64,000 nt of DNA, taken from NCBI GenBank assembly GCA_017433725.1, contig JAFRGQ010000027.1, forward strand, positions 17,564 to 81,563. The letters run 5' to 3'. Position numbers and translations under genes: made by a program. Positions 1 through 7,455 of the stretch are shown here, piece after piece. A model generated the notes under the pieces. It worked only from the letters and a program-made list of their open reading frames with translations, was not told where the DNA came from and searched no databases. Each line of letters begins with the position of its first letter. Positions within the stretch are counted from its first letter, which is position 1. The DNA comes from Lachnospiraceae bacterium. GTDB lineage: Bacteria; Bacillota; Clostridia; Lachnospirales; Lachnospiraceae.

Positions 1-1646
1 CGATCCGCGTCAGCATCCCCCAGAAAGTCGTCGGTAATGAGTATTGCATGAGCATTCAGGATCCGGGCAGACTGAGCCTTGGAGCGTATCTCCATCTTGA
101 AAAATACAGGAATCCTCATGTCAGAGAATTCTACAATGCCATGGTTAAAGATCTGGTGTTGGGACTTAAAGTGAAAATGCAGCGCGCGGACAATATGGCA
201 GGGTTCAAAAAACTGGCGCAGGCTACCCGGTTCACGCATGTCTTCGTGGGACAGCAGGAATATGAGGAAGATCCGGAGTTCATGAATGAACTTGCAAAGT
301 CGGTGATGGTAGCCGTCGTATGTGACGCCTCGTTCGAGATACCCGAAGATTTGGGAGTCAGGCTTATGAGAAAGCCGTTCTACTGTGTTCCGGTTATCTC
401 ATTTGTAAACACGAACCGAACGGATTTAGGAAAAACGAAGGAAAAGCTTTATACCAGAGGCGTAAGAGCACTTGTGGTAGACGATGAGAATATGAATCTT
501 CTTGTGGCAAAGCAGATATTTTCCGGCTATGGCATGAAGGTCAGTACGGCATCATCCGGACCGGAAGCGATCGAGTATGTACGGAACAATGAGGTGGATC
601 TCATTTTCATGGATCATATGATGCCGGGCATGGACGGAGTGGAAGCCATGAAGCGCATTCGCGCTGTGTATGCCAAGGAGAAAAAGGAAGTGCCGATCGT
701 AGCCCTTACGGCCAATACTGTCAGTACGGCAAATGAGATGTTCCTGCGGGAGGGATTCGACGCTTTCCTTGCAAAGCCCATTGTGATCACGGAACTTGAG
801 AGAACGATGAGAAAAGTTCTGCCGAAATCGCTTCTCACGTTGGAGAAAGCGGGTTCCGAAAGGGAAGTCAGTTCTCAGGCTTTCGAGCAGGCACATGAAA
901 GTTCTTCGGCAGGTGCCGGCATGATATCCGGAGACGATGCTTCTTACCGGAACGGCAGCTCCGAAAGCACAGACAGTATTGCCGAATCTCTGCAGAATAA
1001 CAGCCGGGAGACCTCCTGGGAAGAAAAGCTTACGCAGATCGAATCGCTCGGAGTGGATACTACGGTCGGTTTGATGTATTGTCAGAATGATAATGACTTT
1101 TATCAGGAGCTTCTGCTGCAGTATGCAAGCGAGGCGGATGGCAAAATCAGGAATGCTTCGATGGATCTGGAAGAAGGGGATTTTAAGAACTATGAGATCC
1201 TTGTGCACGCAGTGAAGAGCACTTCGAAAATGATCGGGGCTACTCACCTGTCCGAAGCGGCTTTTGTATTGGAGAAGGCCGCAAAGGATGAAGACGGGGA
1301 GACGATCCGTCAGGGACATGAGAGCGCGATGAAGGAGTATCGGCACATCGCGGACGGTATACTGACGACTTTCGGGAAGAAGACCGATGCAAAGTCAGAG
1401 GAGGATGAAGAAATCCTGGAGTTTTTCCCTGAAGGTGGTCCGGACGACGAGATTCTGGAGTTTTTCCCCGAGGAAGAGCCGAGTGACGAGGTTATGGAGT
1501 TTTTCCCCGAGGGAGAAGCAGACGACGAAGTTCTGGAATTTGCGCCCGAGGGAGAAGCAGACGACGAAGTCCTGGAATTTGCCCCTGAGGGAGAGTCGGA
1601 CGACGATATTGTGGAATTCTATCCGGAAGGAAGTGAACATCCATGA
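1..1646 (+). CDS. Hybrid sensor histidine kinase, C-terminal part (receiver-receiver-HPt), 5' partial
   Basis: The reading frame is open to the left edge; its first codons read IRVSIPQKVVG, the usual end of a HATPase domain, so the kinase core lies outside the window. From the first internal Met (48) there is a degenerate receiver-like domain (about residues 1-125), a true receiver (about 138-260; VVDDEN acidic pocket, phospho-acceptor Asp near 188 in FMDHMMPGMDG, Lys in FLAKP), and an HPt domain (about 335-435) with its phospho-His near 386 in HAVKS. Such proteins pass phosphate His-Asp-His in one chain. The tail is six copies of a 13-residue acidic repeat. The stop overlaps the next gene's start by 4 bp (ATGA), so the two kinases are translationally coupled. 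No DNA-binding response regulator is seen nearby. Domain identity is firm; signal and output are unknown. Confidence 0.9.
   Translation, partial: IRVSIPQKVVGNEYCMSIQDPGRLSLGAYLHLEKYRNPHVREFYNAMVKDLVLGLKVKMQRADNMAGFKKLAQATRFTHVFVGQQEYEEDPEFMNELAKSVMVAVVCDASFEIPEDLGVRLMRKPFYCVPVISFVNTNRTDLGKTKEKLYTRGVRALVVDDENMNLLVAKQIFSGYGMKVSTASSGPEAIEYVRNNEVDLIFMDHMMPGMDGVEAMKRIRAVYAKEKKEVPIVALTANTVSTANEMFLREGFDAFLAKPIVITELERTMRKVLPKSLLTLEKAGSEREVSSQAFEQAHESSSAGAGMISGDDASYRNGSSESTDSIAESLQNNSRETSWEEKLTQIESLGVDTTVGLMYCQNDNDFYQELLLQYASEADGKIRNASMDLEEGDFKNYEILVHAVKSTSKMIGATHLSEAAFVLEKAAKDEDGETIRQGHESAMKEYRHIADGILTTFGKKTDAKSEEDEEILEFFPEGGPDDEILEFFPEEEPSDEVMEFFPEGEADDEVLEFAPEGEADDEVLEFAPEGESDDDIVEFYPEGSEHP
1410..1643 (+). 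repeat. Six 39-bp tandem repeats in a kinase C-terminus
   Basis: Exactly six in-frame 39-bp units begin at 1410, 1449, 1488, 1527, 1566 and 1605. Each encodes 13 residues of the pattern [ED]-[IV]-[LMV]-E-F-[FAY]-P-E-G/E-x-x-D-D. The last unit runs to the stop codon. The array is strongly acidic with a regular aromatic/Pro position. It follows the HPt domain and is not part of any phosphorelay fold I know. Confidence 0.95.
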
Positions 1647-4381
1647 ATAAAATGATAGATTTTATATTCCGCCAGAAGAAAAACCCGAATTGTGAAGCCC
1701 TGATAAAGGACGGCGTGTATGACGCCCTCCGGGTGTCTCTCATAGTCACTCCTCTTTTCATAGCAGCGATCACGTCGACGTTTCTTAAGACCTTCTTTTG
1801 GACGGAATCTAATATAAAATTCGCTCTTGCGCAGAACTATCAGTTTTACTATGCCTGCGTCATAGTCTGTGAAGTCCTTTACGGAATTCTTCTGCTTTAC
1901 ATTCGTAAAAATTATGATGAGAGATACCGCCTGCTGCCGCGCATCAATGTGTTCATGATGGTGATGCTGCTGTGGTATGCAATCAATGTATGCAGACTGG
2001 ATTATACCTCATATGACTACAGGGTGAATCCGACACTTTTTATGGTCGTGTCAATGTGCGTTCCGTTTACACTTTATCTTGATGTGAGACTTTATCTGCT
2101 CATTACGGTGATTTCGGATTGTATCTTTGCCCGCCTGTATTTTATTGAAGGACCATATGCGGCATATAACAGAAGCAGTTTCGAATATTTCGGCTTTTTT
2201 ATCGGTACGCAGCTTCTTCTCGGCGTGATTGTCTACTATTACAAATACAACGCGAAACAGAACATTCTTGAGCAGGAAGCACAGAAAGAAGAGATTCGAA
2301 AATTAAATCAGGCACAGAACAGGTTCTTTTCTAACATGAGTCATGAAATTCGGACGCCGATCAACACGATCATAGGTCTGAACGAGATGATTCTTCGGCA
2401 GAACGCCTCGCCGGAAATCAATGAGGATGCCGAAAATATCCAGGCAGCCAGCAAGATGCTTCTCCATCTGATCAATGATATTCTGGATATGTCAAAATTT
2501 GAAACGGGTCAGATGGAACTCACGCCGGCACCTTACCGCACCGGGGATATGCTTTCCGACATCGTAGGTATGCTGTGGATACGCGCAAAGGAGAAGAATC
2601 TCGAGTTTTCTGTAGATGTATCGCCGGACCTTCCGTCGGAACTGCTCGGAGACGACATGCGTATCAAGCAGGTCCTGATTAATGTCCTGAATAATGCTAT
2701 TAAATACACGAACGAGGGTTCCGTACGCCTGCAGATTCAGTGTGAGAGGAACGACTCCGGAGTCGCGCTGGTCTCCTATGCCATAAGCGATACAGGCATG
2801 GGTATCAAAACGGAGAGTATCCCCTATCTGTTTACGGCCTTTAAACGCGTCGATATGGATAAGAACAAATATATCGAGGGTACTGGGCTCGGTCTCTCCA
2901 TCGTCAAGCAATTTGTCGATCTTATGGGTGGAAAGATCACGGTCAACAGCGTGTATACGAAAGGATCCACTTTTATAATCGAGATTCCTCAGAAAATCGT
3001 TGTGGATGAGCCGTTGGGTGAGATTGATGTGCTGAACAGAAAGCGGGCTCGGGAGGAGCATATTTATGTGCAGTCTTTTGAAGCTCCGGATGCAAAGGTG
3101 CTCGTTGTGGACGACACGTCGGCCAACCTCATGGTCGTGTCGAAGCTTCTCAGGGATACGCAGGTCAAACTGGAGCTGGTTTCCTCCGGAAAGGAAGCCC
3201 TGGATAAGACGCAGGAAGATTTCTACCATGTCATTCTGATGGATCACAAGATGCCGGGTATGGACGGAATCGAGTGCATGCACGCCATAAGGGCGCAGGT
3301 GGGTGGTAAATGTCAGGAGTCAAAGATCATAGCTCTGACGGCAAACGCCGGAAGCGACACGAAAGAAATGTATTTCAGGGAAGGCTTTGATGGATATCTG
3401 ATGAAGCCTGTAACAGGTGAAGAACTGGAAAATACAGTGTATCATGCTCTCCCGAAAGACATCGTGACGGTGACCGGAACAGCGCAGGAACTTGCAGAAG
3501 AGAGTACTGCATGGGTAAGGGAACATAAGAAGAAAAAGCGAATCAAGGTGACGACCGACAGTGTTGCGGATATTCCGGCAGAATTCGTCGAGCAGTATGA
3601 CATTGCACTGATTCCGCATATGGTGAAAACCGGTTACGGACTTTTCAAAGACGGTCTGGAAATAGAAACGGCCGGTCTTATATCATATATGGAAGAAACG
3701 AATGCGGTCGCGGAAACGCTTTCTCCTTCCGTGGAAGATTACAGCGATTTCTTCTCAAAGCAGCTTGACGAGGCCAACAACATCATTCACATATCCATAT
3801 CCAGCCAGATCCTCAATACCGGTTATCCGGCAGCTCAGAAGGCAGCTGCTGATTTCGGGAATGTGACGGTAATAGATTCCGGGCATCTGTCGAGCGGCCA
3901 GGGCATCATGGCCGTCGTGGCAGCCCGTCTGGCAGAGGAGGGAAAGGATGTCGAGAGTATTGCGGCAGAAATGGAAGAGATGAAGCGGCATGTACACACA
4001 AGCTTTATTGTGGATTCGCTTGATTACCTGGCCAGACAGAAATATATCTCCGCGCGCGGCGGTTATCTGGCAGACGCGTTCATGGCCCATCCGGTGCTTG
4101 CTCTGAGAAAAGGAAAAATGGCTTTGAGCAGATTCTATTTCGGTTCCAGAGAACGAGCCTGGAAGAAGTATATAGCATCCGCGCTCCGGGTACCGGGAAC
4201 GATCAGCAACCGGATTGTGTTCATCACATATGCCGGCATGTCGACAAAAGAACTGGATAAGGTAAAGGAGTTGGTCGAGGCAAAGGTGAAGTTTGATAGG
4301 ATTTATATTCAGAAAGCCTCTCCCGCAATTGCGGCAAGCTGCGGACCGGGGACATTCGGCCTGCTGTTCTTTACAGAGTGA
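1643..4381 (+). CDS. Membrane hybrid histidine kinase fused to a DegV domain
   Basis: A 912-residue protein. Residues 1-215 hold about six hydrophobic segments. A short coiled linker leads to HisKA with the phospho-His near 233 (SHEIRTP), then HATPase (about 330-450; N box NVLNNAIKY, G boxes DTGMGI and GTGLGL). A receiver spans about 485-610 with Asp near 533 (LMDHKMPGMDG). From about 630 to the end the chain matches the DegV/EDD family: TTDSVADIP, TLSPSVEDY, SISSQILNTGY and DSLDYLARQKYISARGG. Stand-alone DegV/FakB proteins bind a fatty acid and present it to fatty acid kinase. Here the domain replaces the usual output or HPt module. The ATG overlaps the previous stop (ATGA). The upstream protein could supply the missing HPt. 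Architecture is directly readable; a lipid-sensing role is inference. Confidence 0.92.
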   Translation: MNKMIDFIFRQKKNPNCEALIKDGVYDALRVSLIVTPLFIAAITSTFLKTFFWTESNIKFALAQNYQFYYACVIVCEVLYGILLLYIRKNYDERYRLLPRINVFMMVMLLWYAINVCRLDYTSYDYRVNPTLFMVVSMCVPFTLYLDVRLYLLITVISDCIFARLYFIEGPYAAYNRSSFEYFGFFIGTQLLLGVIVYYYKYNAKQNILEQEAQKEEIRKLNQAQNRFFSNMSHEIRTPINTIIGLNEMILRQNASPEINEDAENIQAASKMLLHLINDILDMSKFETGQMELTPAPYRTGDMLSDIVGMLWIRAKEKNLEFSVDVSPDLPSELLGDDMRIKQVLINVLNNAIKYTNEGSVRLQIQCERNDSGVALVSYAISDTGMGIKTESIPYLFTAFKRVDMDKNKYIEGTGLGLSIVKQFVDLMGGKITVNSVYTKGSTFIIEIPQKIVVDEPLGEIDVLNRKRAREEHIYVQSFEAPDAKVLVVDDTSANLMVVSKLLRDTQVKLELVSSGKEALDKTQEDFYHVILMDHKMPGMDGIECMHAIRAQVGGKCQESKIIALTANAGSDTKEMYFREGFDGYLMKPVTGEELENTVYHALPKDIVTVTGTAQELAEESTAWVREHKKKKRIKVTTDSVADIPAEFVEQYDIALIPHMVKTGYGLFKDGLEIETAGLISYMEETNAVAETLSPSVEDYSDFFSKQLDEANNIIHISISSQILNTGYPAAQKAAADFGNVTVIDSGHLSSGQGIMAVVAARLAEEGKDVESIAAEMEEMKRHVHTSFIVDSLDYLARQKYISARGGYLADAFMAHPVLALRKGKMALSRFYFGSRERAWKKYIASALRVPGTISNRIVFITYAGMSTKELDKVKELVEAKVKFDRIYIQKASPAIAASCGPGTFGLLFFTE

Positions 4382-4695
4382 GAGAAGGACTTGAGAAGTA
4401 ATTCTCGAACTTTTATTATAGTTTTTTCATATAGGGAGACTGCCTTGAAGATGTGTAGTATATACGGTAATGTATAGTTATCTAATACTTCCCACATGAA
4501 ATATGTGAACAGTCTCATCATAAAAAATGCATCGTCGGGACGCTGCACAGCATAAGTTCGATCACGGAAATTGAAGATTTCCTATCTCACCGGTTGAGTG
4601 AAGTGTTTTGCGGAGTACTGGATGATGATTCGGGTAGGAAGTGATGTGCAGAGCGGCATAGCAGCAGATCGTACTGTCAGAAAGAGAGGTGTACC
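4382..4695 (+). other. Intergenic region with weak terminator and dispersed repeat
   Basis: After the kinase stop there is a hairpin (arms about 4391-4397 and 4402-4409, one bulged G) followed by CTTTTATT, a weak intrinsic terminator. Repeat R2 copy 1 lies at 4487-4544. From about 4525 to 4652 one forward frame stays open without a start codon or ribosome binding site and may be a gene remnant; I do not recognise it. An AGAGAGG-type ribosome binding site at about 4682-4690 serves the next gene. Confidence 0.5.
4487..4544 (+). repeat. Dispersed intergenic repeat R2, copy 1
   Basis: A 58-bp segment that recurs with clear similarity at 9692-9750. Both begin ACTTCCC, continue through ATGAAATAT, and end with an identical 16-mer, GCATCGTCGGGACGCT. 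Both lie between genes on the same strand. The frames do not correspond between copies, so it is unlikely to be coding. Confidence 0.75.
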
Positions 4696-4917
4696 ATGAA
4701 ATCACTATTAATAAAAGACACCACAAAAGAAGAACGTGAAGAGATCATTCGCAGCTCCATGGATTGCGGCGGGGGATGTGAGAACTGCTCCTCCTGCTGG
4801 CTTGGTGGCGGCTCACCCTGGGACATTTATCAGGACTATATTGACGGTAAGCGTGAGATCAGAGAGATCAACGCAGTGTATATGGAAGAGTACCGTCAGG
4901 GCAGAAAGATTCTTTGA
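4696..4917 (+). CDS. Small Cys-rich protein, paralogue 1
   Basis: A 73-residue protein opening MKSLLIKDTTKEEREEI, with a central Cys cluster (CGGGCENCSSC, residues about 25-35) and the tail WDIYQDYIDGKREI. It resembles a family of about 70-residue clostridial proteins often carried in databases under an unsupported purine-biosynthesis (PurH) name; I do not adopt that name. The CxxxCxxCxxC spacing suggests metal or Fe-S binding, which is inference. The start has an AGAGAGG ribosome binding site. The next gene is a tandem paralogue starting 11 bp downstream. Function unknown. Confidence 0.75.
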   Translation: MKSLLIKDTTKEEREEIIRSSMDCGGGCENCSSCWLGGGSPWDIYQDYIDGKREIREINAVYMEEYRQGRKIL

Positions 4918-4928
4918 GGGGTGATGTT

Positions 4929-5129
4929 ATGAACGAAGCGCCGAAGATATCCGACTCGACGGTCGAGGAACGAAGAGAATACATCAGGAAAAGATACCCG
5001 TGTATAGCCGACTGCGATATGTGTGGGCTCTGCAAAGTGTTTCATGGCATGGATGCGGAACGGGCCTACGATGACTACATCATGGGAAAGCGAACGTTCA
5101 TGGATGTATCTGCAGATTACAGACGCTGA
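4929..5129 (+). CDS. Small Cys-rich protein, paralogue 2
   Basis: A 66-residue protein with the same plan as its upstream neighbour: a charged N-terminal helix (SDSTVEERREYIRKRYP), a Cys cluster (CIADCDMCGLC) and a C-terminal DDYIMGKRTFMDV segment matching DIYQDYIDGKREI in paralogue 1. I start at ATG 4929 because AGGGGTGAT lies at the right distance; a TTG at 4914 in the same frame has no such site. The pair probably arose by tandem duplication and is co-transcribed. Function unknown; Cys spacing suggests metal binding. Confidence 0.72.
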   Translation: MNEAPKISDSTVEERREYIRKRYPCIADCDMCGLCKVFHGMDAERAYDDYIMGKRTFMDVSADYRR

Positions 5130-5350
5130 TTATCCATAAACAAAAGCTTTCGGATAGCATCGGGAAAATGTGTTGCAGATTACCTGTTCATTATGTGCTG
5201 CTTGTTCTTTTGCTACAATCGTCACGTGAATACTACATCATAAATTTAATTGGGGTTGACGCATTAGGCAGTGCCGAAACAATATAGTACAGACATTTTA
5301 AATGATGACTGCAATATATTGTGGCTTCGCTTTTGATATGCGACAACCTC

Positions 5351-5379
5351 TTTTTATGTCTGTAAAATCAAGGTATAAT
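5351..5379 (+). promoter_or_regulatory. Putative promoter of the OPT transporter gene
   Basis: A perfect -10 box TATAAT at 5374-5379 sits 17 bp after a poor -35 (TTTTTA, 5351-5356), about 60 bp before the start codon. The rest of the 5130-5440 gap shows nothing else I can name apart from an isolated TTGACG at 5256. Confidence 0.5.
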
Positions 5380-5440
5380 GATTCTGGATAAACATGTTCC
5401 GCATGGGAGTTTATCTGAGAAATAGTAAAGAGGAAGAAGT

Positions 5441-7342
5441 ATGAGTAACAACACAGAAGAAAAAAAGAACTTTAAGCCGTATGTGCCGGCAAATGAAAAT
5501 CCGCCTGAGTTCACTGTGACCTCCACGGTAATGGGAATCCTGCTGGCCATAGTATTCGGAGCCGCAAATGCATATCTCGGGCTCCGAGTCGGTATGACGG
5601 TATCCGCGTCGATACCGGCTGCGGTCATCTCTATGGGAGTGATCCGCGTACTTATGAAAAAAGACTCAGTACTGGAGAGCAACATGGTTCAGACTATCGG
5701 CTCTGCGGGCGAGTCGCTGGCAGCCGGCGTTATCTTTACCATGCCGGTTCTGTTTCTGTGGTCGGCGGAAGGCGTAGCCGATGCGCCCAGCCTTGTCATG
5801 ATATCCTTCATCGCACTTTGCGGAGGCGTTCTCGGAGTGCTCTTCATGATTCCCCTCAGAAATGCGCTGATCGTAAAGGAGCACGGTGTTCTGCCGTACC
5901 CGGAGGGAACGGCCTGCGCGGAAGTGCTTCTGGCGGGGGAAGAAGGCGGCGAAGGTGCGAAACAGGTATTTGCAGGCATGGGTATTTCAGCGATATGCAA
6001 GTTCCTGGTCGACGGACTGAAGCTGGTCCCCGGTGTGGTTACAGCGCCTATTCGAGCCCTGCGGACGGAGTTCTCTGCGGAAGTATATCCTGCTCTCATA
6101 GGCGTAGGCTATATCTGCGGTCCGAAGATCTCTTCCTATATGTTCGCGGGCGGTATACTCGGCTGGTTCGTCCTGATACCTGCCATCATTTTGTTCGGCA
6201 GTGAGACAACACTTTATCCGGGAACGGAGACGATCGCGAAGATGTATGAGGCCGGTGGAGCGTCTGCTATCTGGAGCAGCTATATACGCTATATCGGTTC
6301 AGGTATGGTGGCAGCGGGCGGTATCTTCAGCCTGATCAAATCTATGCCGCTCATCTTTTCGACATTTGTGGATGCTCTGAAAGGAATTCGGGCTTCAAAG
6401 GACGGAGAGGGCAACCGCACAGAGATAGATCTTGACATGAGATTTGTTCTTGCCGGTATAGCAATTATCGTACTCCTGCTCTGGCTGGTTCCGCAGGTCC
6501 CGGTTTCCCTTCCGGGAGCAATTCTGGTCGTTGTGTTCGGATTTTTCTTTGGGGCGGTATCTTCGCGTATTGTCGGACTGGTCGGCAGCAGCAACAGCCC
6601 GGTCTCCGGTATGACAATCGCCACTCTGCTTTTTGCAACATTTATCTTGAAAATGACAGGAGATACGGGAATGCACGGGATGATCGGTGCAATCACGATC
6701 GGATCGGTCATCTGTATTGTCGCCGCTATGGCGGGTGATACATCACAGGATCTCAAGACGGGATTTTTATTGGGCGCTACCCCTATCAGGCAGCAGGTCG
6801 GAGAGCTGATAGGAGCTTTGGCTTCAGCGATTGCTATCGGAGGCGTGCTGGTGCTTCTCAACAATGCATGGGGCTTTGGAACAAAAGAACTTGCTGCGCC
6901 GCAGGCAACGCTCATGAAGATGATCGTGGAGGGCGTTATGAACGGAAATCTTCCCTGGCCACTCATATTTATCGGCGTGTTCATTGCTGTCGTGATCGAA
7001 ATCATGGGAATGCCGGTGCTGCCTGTTGCAATCGGACTTTATCTGCCGCTGGAGCTCTCTTCAACCATCATGATCGGCGGTCTTATCAGATGGATCGCAG
7101 ACCGTTTAGCCGGTAACAAGGAACAGGATAACGGTGCAGGCGGTGGAATTCTGTTCTGCTCCGGTATGATAGCCGGGGAGGGTATCGTAGGTATTCTTCT
7201 GGCAATTCTGGCGGTTCTGGGCGTTACAGATGCTCTGGATATGTCATCCGCGATAAATGGCGGAATCATCGGCAGTCTGCTGGTGCTTGCTGTCATGGTG
7301 GGCTGTGTATTCTGGTTCTCGCGTAAGGCGAAGAAATCCTGA
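5441..7342 (+). CDS. OPT-family oligopeptide transporter
   Basis: A 633-residue, very hydrophobic protein with about 15-16 predicted membrane segments. It opens with a short soluble stretch ending FKPYVPANENPPEFT, the start pattern of bacterial OPT transporters, then GAANAYLGLRVGMTVSASIPAAV. Other family hallmarks are PYPEGTACAEVL (near residue 150) and SSNSPVSGMT (near 385). OPT proteins take up oligopeptides or related compounds by proton symport across the cytoplasmic membrane; the substrate here is not deducible. AGAGGAAGAAG precedes the ATG. The glycogen debranching gene follows after 113 bp, with the 3' end of this gene repeated in the gap. Family assignment is firm. Confidence 0.9.
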   Translation: MSNNTEEKKNFKPYVPANENPPEFTVTSTVMGILLAIVFGAANAYLGLRVGMTVSASIPAAVISMGVIRVLMKKDSVLESNMVQTIGSAGESLAAGVIFTMPVLFLWSAEGVADAPSLVMISFIALCGGVLGVLFMIPLRNALIVKEHGVLPYPEGTACAEVLLAGEEGGEGAKQVFAGMGISAICKFLVDGLKLVPGVVTAPIRALRTEFSAEVYPALIGVGYICGPKISSYMFAGGILGWFVLIPAIILFGSETTLYPGTETIAKMYEAGGASAIWSSYIRYIGSGMVAAGGIFSLIKSMPLIFSTFVDALKGIRASKDGEGNRTEIDLDMRFVLAGIAIIVLLLWLVPQVPVSLPGAILVVVFGFFFGAVSSRIVGLVGSSNSPVSGMTIATLLFATFILKMTGDTGMHGMIGAITIGSVICIVAAMAGDTSQDLKTGFLLGATPIRQQVGELIGALASAIAIGGVLVLLNNAWGFGTKELAAPQATLMKMIVEGVMNGNLPWPLIFIGVFIAVVIEIMGMPVLPVAIGLYLPLELSSTIMIGGLIRWIADRLAGNKEQDNGAGGGILFCSGMIAGEGIVGILLAILAVLGVTDALDMSSAINGGIIGSLLVLAVMVGCVFWFSRKAKKS

Positions 7343-7424
7343 AAGAGCAGGAGATTCGCGTCAAAAGAAGAAGAAATCCTGAAGGTGAAACAGGGTTCGT
7401 CAAAGGGAGAAGAAATCCTGAAAG
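7330..7424 (+). repeat. Tandem repeats at a gene junction, three copies
   Basis: The 16-mer GAAGAAATCCTGAAAG, which spans the stop of the transporter gene, occurs at 7330-7345, again with one change at 7370-7385, and exactly at 7409-7424. Period is 40 then 39 bp. The intervening segments also resemble each other (TTCGCGTCAAAAG versus TTCGTCAAAGG). It reads as a tandem duplication of a stop-codon segment. Confidence 0.85.
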
Positions 7425-7455
7425 AATAATAAAATCCGGCATAAGGAGAAACAAT

